Source of the DNA: Trigonopsis variabilis
Lineage: Eukaryota; Ascomycota; Trigonopsidomycetes; Trigonopsidales; Trigonopsidaceae
Direction of reading: 5' to 3'
DNA length: 64,000 nt
Assembly (NCBI GenBank): GCA_003707065.3
Contig: PPXM03000002.1
Span: 1,550,001-1,614,000 of the forward strand
Shown here: positions 43,097-52,762 of the stretch, one piece after another
How positions within the stretch are numbered: the stretch's first letter is position 1
Layout of the letters: every line of letters begins with the position of its first letter
The notes under the pieces: model-generated
What the model was told of the DNA's origin: nothing
The model's database searches: none
What the model saw: only the letters and a program-made list of their open reading frames with translations
Translations under genes and position numbers: made by a program

Positions 43097-44653
43097 ATGG
43101 GTGTAAGTGACTAGGGCAGTTTCCTGACTACTCAATTGATGTCTTTTTTAATCGCTTTACTGACCCTAGTCTACACAATCGTCCGGAGATATCACTGTTA
43201 AGACTATTGGACAATGGAATGAAAAACTGCTCTCTGAGCCTAAAAACCGGTATGTATAACGTGGCGGTATTATTAAGATAAGTCTTGCTCTGGCAGCTGC
43301 TTCAAGCACTGATCTCCAGGCCGTCTTTCGCAACCCGGCCAATATCACGGCTGATAATGTTCACCTTTTTAATACCAAAGTGGAATTGGAGGTAAGTTTT
43401 CCAGGCGATAAAAAGAAGGAATGGTCCATACCCGAATTCCGTTCTTGTCTCTCCGCTGGCCTAAATGGAATAATGCTAAACGCTAGGGGAGTCCTATTAC
43501 CAACCAAAAGTCTTCCGGAAGATGCTGGATCTTTGCGTCTACAAACATCTTCCGAGTTGCTATCCAGAAAAAATACAATTTAGAGGAGTTTGAGTTTTCT
43601 CAATCATTCTTGTATTTCTGGGATCAGCTGGAAAAGGCCAATTTTTTTCTGGATTCTGTACTGAAAACTGCAGATGAACCGCTCGACTCAAGACTGGTAT
43701 CCTGCTTATTTACTACTCCCATCCAGGATGGAGGTCAATGGGATATGATTGTGAACTTGGTCGAAAAGTATGGGCTTGTCCCAAAGTCTGTCTTTCCCGA
43801 TAGCTTCCAGGCTCAGAATACCCGCACATTCACCTCGATAATTATTTCAAGACTACGTCGAGGAGCCTTGGAATTGATTGGATTGGCCAAGTCTCCGAAA
43901 CCAGATGAAGCCATAATTTCTAGCACGAAGAAAGCAATTGTCAACGATGTCTACAATATTCTAGCCATCAGTTTAGGTGTTCCTCCTCAGCCTGACAAAG
44001 AGCTACTTTGGGAATATGTGGACAAAAATAAGAAGGTCCATACCACTAGGATTACTCCCTTGGATTTATATCATGAGGCATGCCCTGTTCCTGCCACTGA
44101 CCACTTTTCATTGGTAAATGATCCGAGAAACGAATACGAAAGGCTCATTACTGTCGATTTCCTCGGAAACGTCGTCGGAGGGCGGGCTGTCGAATACGTA
44201 AACGTCGACATTAAAGTGTTGAAGGATATAGCCACCGCGATGATCAAAGACAATGTGCCGGTTTTCTTCGGTTCTGATGTCGGTAAATACTCTATTCGTA
44301 CGTCTGGATTGATGGATGTGGATGCATTTGATTATGAGCTTGCTTTCAATACCAAGCTGAGTATCTCCAAGGCAGATCGTCTTCGGACCGGAGCATCGAT
44401 GATGACTCATGCTATGGTCCTAACTGCGGTGCATATTATTGATGACAAGCCTGTTCGCTGGAGAGTGGAGAACTCCTGGGGTGATAAGTCAGGAGAGAAA
44501 GGATGGTATGTTATGACTGACCGGTGGTTTGATGAATATGTCTTCCAGGTCGTCACTTCAATCAAATATTCGCCTCAGAAATTGATCGATGTGTGGAAGT
44601 CTGGTAAACCTATCGTCCTACCTTTATGGGACCCCATGGGAGCCTTGGCTTAG
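43097..44653 (+). CDS. BLH1: Bleomycin hydrolase (papain-like aminopeptidase), 453 aa, 4 exons
   Basis: Exons 43097-43102, 43170-43249, 43283-43391, 43487-44653; introns 67, 33 and 95 nt. The first exon codes only Met-Gly; joining gives MGSTQSSGDI, so Gly2 could be N-myristoylated as reported for related enzymes. Conserved blocks: WNEKLLSEPKNRLALA, DLQAVFRNPANITADNVHLFNTKVELE, then NQKSSGRCWIFASTN with catalytic Cys78, MMTHAM with His373 and VENSWGD with Asn394. The last residue is Ala, where self-processing of the C-terminus is known in this family. A cytosolic hexameric peptidase that clears homocysteine thiolactone. Confidence 0.94.
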
Positions 44654-44837
44654 ACCTATAGATCTCTAAATGTGCTCCAGCATGTTTGATGAACATGTCT
44701 TATATATCTAAGCTGATTATACTATTAAAGATTCCGTAGTCTAGTCCACGTAGCAAACCGACAGATATTCTCAATGTAACGGTTCTCGTGCTACCTTTAC
44801 CGAGATAATCTTTGTCATTATCTTGGGATCTTTTTCC

Positions 44838-45862
44838 ATGACAGATTCATTATATAATGGTCTTCTGGATGTCTTATTTGGATCAGTTAGTCTTTTAACA
44901 GCGAAGTGAAATTAATTGAAAATAGGTTGCCGGGATGGCGGGAAAGGTGATTGAATATCCATTTGACACAGTTAAGGTCCGATTGCAGTCACAGATAGAA
45001 GGCCACGAGTTATTCAGAGGCCCCCTGGACTGTTTTCGGCAGACCATAAGAAACGAAGGGTTTTTAGGACTATATAGGGTAATTGTGGTCGTTGGACATG
45101 CTGGAGGGCTGACACAACTTAGGGTTTTATTCCTCCTCTAATTGGCGCAGCAGCGGAAAATGCATGCTTGTTCTCAAGTGTAAGCTGAGATGTATAGAAG
45201 AGAAGCTCTGACCTAAGTATCATACGATCCAACGCACTATTAAGGCATGGACAGGCATTAAGGATTTACCATTACAGGGACTGCTAATCTGTGGAGCAGG
45301 ATCAGGAGCCTTTACATCATTTGTGCTTACGCCCATTGAGTTGATCAAATGTCAGATGCAAGTTCAAAATATGAACTGGTATGAGAGTGGCAGCTCCCAC
45401 AAAGTTAAACCTGACAGTGCAGTTCAATTAGTGCGTAAGACTTGGTTACAGTATGGAATTAGAGGCTTCTGGCAAGGTCAGTTGGGAACACTGCTGCGAG
45501 AGACTGGCGGGTCTGCAGCCTGGTTTGGATCATACGAAGGAATTAAAAAGCTGTTTGAACAAAGAAAGAATAAGAAGGGTCTTTCTGTTGGAGAAAATAT
45601 GGCAGCTGGAGCTGTCGCAGGAATGATGTATAATCTATCGCTTTTCCCGGCAGATAGTATCAAAAGTCGGATTCAGACAAGAAGCATATTAGATAATGGT
45701 GCTCCTCCAGAGGGTTTCATTGCTATGGCAAAGCACATGTGGAGGATTGGAGGAATCAAAATCTTTTATAGGGGCTGCGGTATAACTGTTGCTAGAGCTG
45801 CTCCATCTTCTGCTATTATTTTCTTGACTTACGAAACCTTACGTCAAGTCTATGAAGGTTAA
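44838..45862 (+). CDS. ORT1: Mitochondrial ornithine carrier (Ort1/Arg11 type), 300 aa, 4 exons
   Basis: Exons 44838-44885, 44926-45078, 45123-45179, 45218-45862; introns 40, 44 and 38 nt. The spliced protein starts [19 protein letters not shown] and has the three mitochondrial-carrier repeats with [10 protein letters not shown] (P-x-D-x-x-K), then [12 protein letters not shown] and [12 protein letters not shown]. The second repeat has PIE in place of PFD, as in basic amino-acid carriers, and the third FPAD. The [22 protein letters not shown] ending fits Ort1, which exports ornithine from the matrix for arginine synthesis. Intron 1 starts GTTAGT, a weak donor. The functional partner CAR2 is also in this window. 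Confidence 0.88.
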
Positions 45863-46181
45863 TTGATAGCAAAAGCACAGATGATTGAAGAAAGATAAGA
45901 TTAGTACTCAACTACAAAAATGATGATGAATTAGACGACGAAACCTTGAGGCCGATTCCGAAGAACTGGATAGACACAACCTCTCGAGATTGATTAGATG
46001 ACTGTTATGATGATGTTTGAATATAGATGAGATGACGTGGAAAGCGTGCCGAATCACGAAAGATTTCGTTTGGTTGATAATTGAGCGAAATCAAAAAGCG
46101 CAATCCGTAAGAAAAGAGGATTGCCGAGTAAGCCTAAATCTATTATACAAAAGTTCAAGATCCGCACGTCTACTTCCAAGT
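45863..46181. terminator. Convergent intergenic region ORT1 / TMA22
   Basis: AT-rich 3' region between two converging genes, expected to hold both polyadenylation regions. No gene recognised. Confidence 0.35.
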
Positions 46182-46855
46182 TCACTTTTTTTTTTTTTTT
46201 TCATCAACTTGTTCCACTTTGACTTGTTCCAAGCCGTACTCTTTTAGTAGGGAGTTTAAGTACTCTTCAACTTCGTCGCCCACATCACCTTGGACCGTAA
46301 CTTCATCCTTCCCGTCCACTGCCTTGGTGACACTTGCACCAGTGGCAAACTTATTAGCAAACATCTTTGTCATTTTTTTCAAATCACCACCGAAAGGAGC
46401 CTCACCACTTTCATTGACAGCAGGATGGCCGTTAAGACCAAACACCTCACAAAGTCCAGAGATGGCTATGACATGTTTCCGTTTGTTGCGTTCGATTCTT
46501 TTGATAATAATTTTTGAGGCAAGCACCTTCTGAAGCTCTCGATCGGCTTTAGCTTGCTGCTTGACTTGTCGCTTTTCAATCTCAGACTGAATCTTCTCCC
46601 TCTTTTCGACAGATAGTGTTGACATTTCCATAGCAGATGTCAATTTGGCCACATCAGCCTCTTGACCAGATTCATCTAACTGAGGGTAAAGCTCCTTATA
46701 AAGGTTAGGATGAGCTGCTCGAAGCCAATCAATACAGCGTTTGATTGTGCTTCCAAAGGAGCAGTATTCGGGAGGAAAAGTACATATGTTGCAATAAATC
46801 ACTTCAGTCTGTTGTTAGCTAGTCAGTCGTTCATCGTCATTCTTACTGGGGCCAT
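46182..46855 (-). CDS. TMA22: Translation machinery-associated protein 22 (DENR), 211 aa, 2 exons
   Basis: Minus-strand exons 46847-46855 and 46182-46808; 38-nt intron. The first exon codes three residues, giving MAPTEVIYCNICTFPPEYCSFGS with the zinc-binding cysteines of DENR. A coiled basic region follows, then the SUI1 domain at about 110-190 (KIIIKRIERNKRKHVIAISGL, KKMTKMFANKFATGASV). With MCT-1/Tma20 it recycles post-termination 40S subunits and aids reinitiation. The C-terminus is a lysine run coded by a 16-base T tract on the plus strand (46186-46201). A HomolD-type box lies about 76 bases upstream of the ATG. Confidence 0.93.
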
Positions 46856-47690
46856 GGTGAAAACGTCAAGACAGTTGTCACGACTCCGCAAATACTTGGC
46901 AGGGGACGGCTTGGATCAAAGATTATCTTGCAGTCACGTGGCTAGTCGCAAACGTCGTCCTATTTACGAATAAGCATAGACAGCCTTATACAGATGTTGG
47001 ATTTTTATAGGTGGAAATACTTGAATCTGTGAGGCGTCGTCGCGCACTCCGAAGTGGAACCTCGACTGAGGATCAGGCTGAACTCGAAACTTAGCCTGAT
47101 TTTATGCTGACATCGAAATATAAAAATAGATAGACAGTATAGCAAAAACCACGGCCAGGTCTGTTACCTGTCTTCTGTCTTTCTGAGAGCGGCGATGAAG
47201 TGCAGAGAAGGGCACGTATCGTTACTCATCTTACAGCCTTTTATTCAAATCGTACAAAATAATTAACAGCGTACGGTTGCTGTCATGGCATGTGACCTTC
47301 ACAATACAACTGTCTTGTTTGGTACACTCTATGGTGGCAAAGTGGGTTTGATTTGACAAGGCTGGCCTGCCTTTCTCACGCGCATATGCGGAAGGGCTGG
47401 TCGTAACGTCTCACGTCGGTGTCTAGTAGACCGAGATTATAAATCCAAGCATGGGGTTAAACCACGGAGTAGAGGATCTTCTAGAAGTCAAAGACTACAA
47501 GCTTGGATATAGAATATAATACGATCATACCAACGATAGTTGTAGATTAGTCGAGAAATTATTGGTGGAATGGGCAAAGGTATGCATGTGTAGTGTGTGT
47601 TGCGACCGAGGTCGTAACCACGGGGCGGTTCGTTGCCTTCTTCCATAGTCGAACAACTCACGACAAACTCTTGCATCAAGATTCAGTCTC
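46856..47690. promoter_or_regulatory. Divergent intergenic region TMA22 / REG1-like gene
   Basis: About 830 bases. Holds the TMA22 promoter at its left end and the REG1-like promoter at its right. A 39-codon plus-strand ORF begins at the CCATGG shared with the TMA22 start, and a possible 27-codon exon ends in a stop near 47093; neither matches anything I know. Confidence 0.4.
46931..46938 (-). promoter_or_regulatory. HomolD-type box upstream of TMA22
   Basis: The plus strand reads CAGTCACG at 46931-46938, followed by TGG; this is a 7/8 match to HomolD and overlaps an E-box CACGTG. It is about 76 bases upstream of the TMA22 start, at the spacing seen for HomolD in fission-yeast ribosomal genes. 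Confidence 0.4.
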
Positions 47691-49232
47691 ATGTCTCGAA
47701 CAAGGACAGATGAGGCATTAGATCCCTCGACAGATTCGGCACAGTCCTCATATTCAGCGCCTGCTCAAATTACTCCTCGGATATATTCTTCCGACGATTG
47801 TTTGGCTCATGAGGCAGTTGTCAATAGATCGTCTTCTGTCGGTGCGATAGATGGTTCCAGTCCGTCTAGTTCTACTTCAATTCGTGATAATTATCATCAT
47901 CACTCTAGGGGCCGATATCTCCATCGAGAATCGAGCTCTTCGGGATCATCATCCCCAGTCTCCACTGACGGGTTACCTCCTCAAGCTAATGATGACAGTG
48001 TCCTTCATGAAGAACCATCTAGACATGTCGACTACTTCTCTCATGACTGGCAAGAAAAGGACATCTCTTCTTCATGGCGGTATGTGATCTTACGACGCAA
48101 GGATGTCGCCAACTCGGCCCGTCTTGAAAACGCTTCTTGGAGGACATGGACGAAAGCTAAATATAAGCTTCCAACAGTTGCTCCAGAGACTGTGAACTGG
48201 TTAAAAGACCGGGACGTTACTTGGCTCTATGGTCCTCTTATTCCACAGAAGTCAGTCCTCGAGCCGGATGCCGATAAATCGAGAAGTGAATCCAAAAAAG
48301 GTTCTGCTCGTGCATTAGTGGGCCCCGGAAGGGCTGCGAAAGCTGCTCTTCCTGGTAAACCTATTCTCAAAAAACGTTCAATATCTGAGATTCTTCTCGG
48401 CTCTCAGTTTGCAACTGTGAACGGTCACGTGCTTCGCGTCCCTACCAAGACCAAGCAGACCTTGATAAATAAGGCTGACAGCCCAGCTACCCCTCAAACG
48501 TTAGCTATGAAAACACCCAATGACTCTGAGGATACTCCACAGCGTCATATTCACTTCAACTCTAAAGTCGAGCAGTGTATAGCGGTCAGTGATTCGGAGG
48601 AGTCCAACGTTTCAGATGATTCACCGCGATACGGGAGACCTACATTCTCTCGGCATTCCAGCGTGGATTCTGATAGTGATTCAGATTCGTCTGACGAAGG
48701 AGGCTTATTTCTTATGGTTCGATCGACCTCTTCTGGATCTCTTGCTCCGGCAAGGGATTCGTTACAAGCTCGAAATCAATTTATAAGGCAAGGTCGTCGT
48801 GGAAGTGCATTGGGATCACGTGAAGGATCGAAGAGCCCTCACTCTATTGCAAAATTGCCTTCGACTACTCTGAAAGCTCCTAGTGAACCGTCACCTGTGA
48901 TCTACAGCTCATTGTATAATAGCTACGGCTCATATGGCGGCTATGGAAACTTCTATGGAAGGTTCTACGACGAGAGGTAAGTGAGATAACATTCTGAAAC
49001 TAACCATAGTGATAGTGATGGTCGGTATGACGTTTCATCTGGGCGTATTGTTAGCGGGGCGGATACAGCCCACCCAGGTTCTAGATCAGAAACTTCAAGT
49101 GAAGAAGAGCCCGAGATATATGATGATGATGACGACGACGATTATGAATACGATGACGAAGATAATGGTTCAAGCTCGGTGAAGTATCTTGAAGATACAA
49201 AGAGTAAAGTGAACCGGAATGAGGCAGGTTGA
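47691..49232 (+). CDS. REG1: Reg1-like regulatory subunit of protein phosphatase 1, 502 aa, 2 exons
   Basis: Exons 47691-48976 and 49010-49232; 33-nt intron. The conserved fungal domain is HVDYFSHDWQEKDISSSWRY, RLENASWRTWTKAKYKLPTV, WLKDRDVTWLYGP at about 112-185. It is followed by KPILKKRSISEILLGS (about 225-240) and RHIHFNSKVEQCIAV (about 286-300), which contains an RVxF-like PP1 docking motif (HIHF). The tail is Ser-, Tyr-Gly- and Asp-rich. In budding yeast Reg1 directs PP1 (Glc7) to Snf1 and Mig1 and so represses glucose-repressed genes. The second exon adds only an acidic tail. Confidence 0.85.
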
Positions 49233-50239
49233 TAATGCATTGTTCATGAGACACATAAATGTCTTCAGGCGGAGGAAGTACTGGATAAAATAATGGACGT
49301 GGAATGTTTAGTGAGCAGGCCTTTAGGGGGTTAGTACAAATTTGGCAGCTCTCGAGCTGAATCTGAATCTGAAGTAATCTTAGATTCGACTCTAATCTAG
49401 AGCTTCATGGAAAGTGCTCTAGAACATATCAATCGGGAACTATTTTTGAGACCAGTTCTGTGGAAGTGGTGCGAAGTATTAGATGTTGAAGCCAGCGAGG
49501 ATTTGAAGTGATTCTTATTTTTTGCATGGACATTGGGTCCGTGGTATTGAACGGTCATACCACCTGTATTTTTTATGCTATGTATGTGTGTGTTATAATG
49601 ATATAATGGACTGATTAGTGATAATGACATGTTTTACAGTCTTACCATCCGCGACTACAGTAGCAGATTGCCACTCGAATTGCCTTGTGTTTCTCACTGA
49701 TCCAATTCACTTGCAAGCCATCTTGTCAACCAGTAGAAGGCTAAGAGAAGTTATTTCTGATATTTCTAATGCAGTTGGAACAAACAACTCGGGTGCCTGT
49801 TACTTCATCATATTGTAGTTAGAGGAGAATGATTTAGCGTTCTGTGGCTCAAACAACAGGAGCTTGAGAAAGAACCATATTAACTACGAGGCTTATATAT
49901 TTGGATATTTGATAGGAGATTATGCCATTATAGAAGCAAGTTTCCTTCCATCTATCTGCCATGGGTGCTAACATTGAAGAGATACATTCCTGCTTCACAC
50001 ATATAGCTGATCAAACAGTATTCACTCTAACTCGCAATTTGATACTGTATAAGATTATAGAATGTACTTGTTAGATTTCCAAGTATAGTACACGAATCCT
50101 GTCCTTTTTGCTCTATAGGTAGTTTCTAAGGACATATTCGTTCTCATGCAGAAGATCAGATTGAAATTACAACTAGATATACATATACATTTTGGGATGT
50201 TACTGGACAGAAAATTTTTGGCAGCGACTACTTGTCCTA
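49233..50239. other. Long gene-free stretch between REG1-like gene and CGR1
   Basis: About 1 kb, the longest interval in the window with no gene. Both strands were scanned for short spliced exons, tRNA boxes and strong hairpins; nothing is clear. Dinucleotide TG/TA tracts occur near 49575-49610. A snoRNA or long noncoding RNA could be here but I cannot show it. Confidence 0.4.
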
Positions 50240-50755
50240 ATGACAGATACTGGAAAAAAGGCAAGCGAGGAGAGTGGAGAGAAGAAATTCTTAGGAAAGA
50301 GAGTTAGTGGTAAGGTACAGTAAGATATACTGGAGGTTAATGTGTTAGGTAGGGTGTGGAAGGAACAGAAGAAGCCGATGAGGACGCGAGCTATTGGTAC
50401 CGTGAGAAGGACTTGGCAGCAAAAGCAAGATGTGGGTTAGCAACATCAGGTAGATCTAACTCAAAGGAATTGAATGATGAAAGAGCTATCAAGGCTAAGC
50501 TGCAAGAGCTAAGAGACGAAAAGCAGGCGAAACAGGACTCTTTGATAAAGAAGATCAAAGATAGGCGAGAGGCAAAAGAAGTGGGTGCTGTCTTGTCCGA
50601 TAAATCTAATCAACTTAGGAACGAGAGAGATATCAACTTCTGGAAGAGAGAATGCATAAAAAGGTGAGGCAAAGTTGATGCAACACTAATTTGTATAGCG
50701 GGTTGAACGTCTCAAGAGAAGAGAGAAACGAAACAAATTACTTAAGGAACGTTAA
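50240..50755 (+). CDS. CGR1: Cgr1 rRNA-processing protein, 122 aa, 5 exons
   Basis: Exons 50240-50309, 50349-50431, 50467-50580, 50619-50663, 50699-50755; introns 39, 35, 38 and 35 nt. The chain is recognisable only after splicing: VSGRVWKEQKKPMRTR, then a Lys/Glu coiled coil and the family-defining C-terminus RVERLKRREKRNKLLKER. All five joins are in frame and each is needed. Cgr1 is a small, basic nucleolar protein required for 60S subunit assembly (yeast 120 aa). Intron 2 uses GTGGGT and ends CTCAAAG, intron 3 also begins GTGGGT, both weak but frame-restoring. Translating the raw frames alone shows only a 103-codon fragment in a mostly correct frame. Confidence 0.9.
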
Positions 50756-51087
50756 TGTGTCATTATTTGGAATGGTTCTGGATCCATAAAAGCATGGTTT
50801 TGAAGTTAGAAGTAGCGTAACGTATATTATAAGCACCTTTTGTTGAGAGTATTTATCTAGTTAGCCTTACTCATTAAGCGGAAATCGACAGATTACATAG
50901 TGTATGTTAGCATTTCAATATCTTTTGTGCAATCCCCTAACTCAAGATTCCATTCAACTCATCAATCACATCATCTTTCAGGTGACGGTTTTGAAAGTGT
51001 TTCCCTACCTGCGACCGGGTAACGCGCTCTTTATCCTTTGAGGAACCGATATCTCCACTAGACAACTAGCGAAAAATTTCTGGGGCC
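50756..51087. other. Intergenic between CGR1 and the tail-anchored protein gene
   Basis: CGR1 3' end and promoter of the next gene. Nothing else recognised. Confidence 0.4.
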
Positions 51088-52353
51088 ATGGCGGTGGCGA
51101 CTGAGAGTCATCGTCCAGTAATCTTGGCTCGTCCCTCTTATCAATCTCATCAGACCCGTTCGTCAGTTTCTCTGCCGCGATCCACCGCTAGCCCCGCAAA
51201 GCAGGCAGGCGGCTCGACATCGTCATTACTCAACTCGCCGTTTAGACCATTAGGTCCATCCGTCAGTGATCATTCTGATTTTGAATTGTCTCCAGTTGGG
51301 CCTCCGCTATTTCCTTCGACGTCGTCTTTGACCGAGCCGTCTTCGACATCGACTGCTGTCCCCGCTCAGCCTCCTAGACTTGGACACAAAAGTCGCCAAA
51401 ACTCATCCTCGAGTCATTCTGGGTATTCGGTCACTGGGTTGTCTTCATTACCGTCATACTCAAACTTACCAAGGATTTCTGTTGACTCTGGAATTCCTTC
51501 TTCCCGGGCACCGGCGTCCCAATGGAACACACCATCGTCAACGGACTTGCCGAGGAGAGTGAGGTCGTATTCGAACGTGACCCGAGAACTTCGAGCTACG
51601 TCGTCCAATATGGTCGAGGCATGTGATGCAGGTCTTTTCATCAATAAGTCCAACTCTGGGTCTGCCTACGATGGACTTTCAGTCAGTGGCTCCAATTACG
51701 ACCCATCTCGATTATCTCGACGCTCGTCAGGCGTGAGTCTTAGTCTTACCCCTCTTGCGCGTACTTCCACTGCGGCAACTGGAGCAAGTGCTGTGCCGTT
51801 TGCTGATCGTCAGTTCATCTGCACGCTGATGCTTGTGGATAAGGCCATGGATGATGTGATAGAATCAGTATACAGCATCTTTCCCCAGGGGTTTGCCAAT
51901 GCCAGGGAAAATGTCAAAATTGATGAGGAGACTGTGACAACAGAGGTGGAGACGCTTGAAGGAGTCGCTCATGAATTAGAACAAATTCTGGCTAAACTTA
52001 AGAAAGACTCATCCAAAATGACGACCGAGGCAAGATCAGTTATAGCGACTTCTCAGGAAGTTCGAGAATATATTCAGTCATCGGATGATACCTGGAAAAG
52101 ACTGGATGCTGCTGTCAGTCGAGTTCGCGAGTACGAGGGACGACTGCGGGCAATAAAGGATATAATAGCCCAATGGGATCTGCAGGCAGCAGCCAAAGCG
52201 AAGGAATGTTCGATGAAGTCACCTTGGAAGACAAAAGTCAAAAGGTTACTATGGGCGTTATCATTGGGTTTACTTGGATTACTAGTTTTTGGACTTTTTC
52301 TTACCTTTATGTTCGGGGCGAGTACAAATATGGAGAAATTGGACGAGTTATGA
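51088..52353 (+). CDS. Unassigned Ser-rich coiled-coil, tail-anchored membrane protein, 421 aa
   Basis: Three parts are visible: a Ser/Pro-rich disordered half (1-240) with many S/TP sites; a helical coiled-coil region (about 245-375) starting FADRQFICTLMLVDKAMDDV; and one membrane helix (RLLWALSLGLLGLLVFGLFL, about 390-410) near the C-terminus, leaving about 14 residues beyond it. The protein therefore looks tail-anchored. It ends MEKLDEL; the last four residues LDEL are close to the HDEL/KDEL ER-retention class and would be luminal. I do not recognise the family. Intronless, ATG context GGCCATGG. Confidence 0.6.
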   Translation: MAVATESHRPVILARPSYQSHQTRSSVSLPRSTASPAKQAGGSTSSLLNSPFRPLGPSVSDHSDFELSPVGPPLFPSTSSLTEPSSTSTAVPAQPPRLGHKSRQNSSSSHSGYSVTGLSSLPSYSNLPRISVDSGIPSSRAPASQWNTPSSTDLPRRVRSYSNVTRELRATSSNMVEACDAGLFINKSNSGSAYDGLSVSGSNYDPSRLSRRSSGVSLSLTPLARTSTAATGASAVPFADRQFICTLMLVDKAMDDVIESVYSIFPQGFANARENVKIDEETVTTEVETLEGVAHELEQILAKLKKDSSKMTTEARSVIATSQEVREYIQSSDDTWKRLDAAVSRVREYEGRLRAIKDIIAQWDLQAAAKAKECSMKSPWKTKVKRLLWALSLGLLGLLVFGLFLTFMFGASTNMEKLDEL

Positions 52354-52762
52354 GATGGGCTCATTATAAGAGGACTGCATTGTTAGGGACAATTGCGACG
52401 CTGGTTAGGACACGGCTAGCACAATGATCTATTTTTGGTTACAAGGGAATCTCTGTAGAGTGTAATGTAGCTTTATGTACCTCGCTGTAGTCTGTTCCAT
52501 CTCGGTTGCTTCAGTAACGATAGCTTGACGTCTTAGTGTGAAGGGGATCCGCCTCAGTAAGTCGAGCAGGCTTGTCGATCAAATGACATACTGACTTCTC
52601 CATATAGAACTATCTCTTGCTAAGCTAATTTAGAGTAACTTAAGTAAATCTCAATAAACTCGTCGGTTAATATTAGTCCGTGAACATTAACGAGACAAGT
52701 CGCCAGAGGAGAGGCTAGAGGAAGAGTAACCTGGCCGGGAGCGCTACTGACCTCTAACCACC
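52354..52762. other. Intergenic between tail-anchored protein gene and VPS10
   Basis: 3' end of one gene and VPS10 promoter. No coding exon or RNA gene recognised. Confidence 0.4.

Noticed and set aside
46854-47093. Possible two-exon small plus-strand gene starting at the CCATGG shared with TMA22
   Set aside because: The only ATG is the palindromic CCATGG at the TMA22 start, the donor would be weak, and it overlaps the HomolD-type box.
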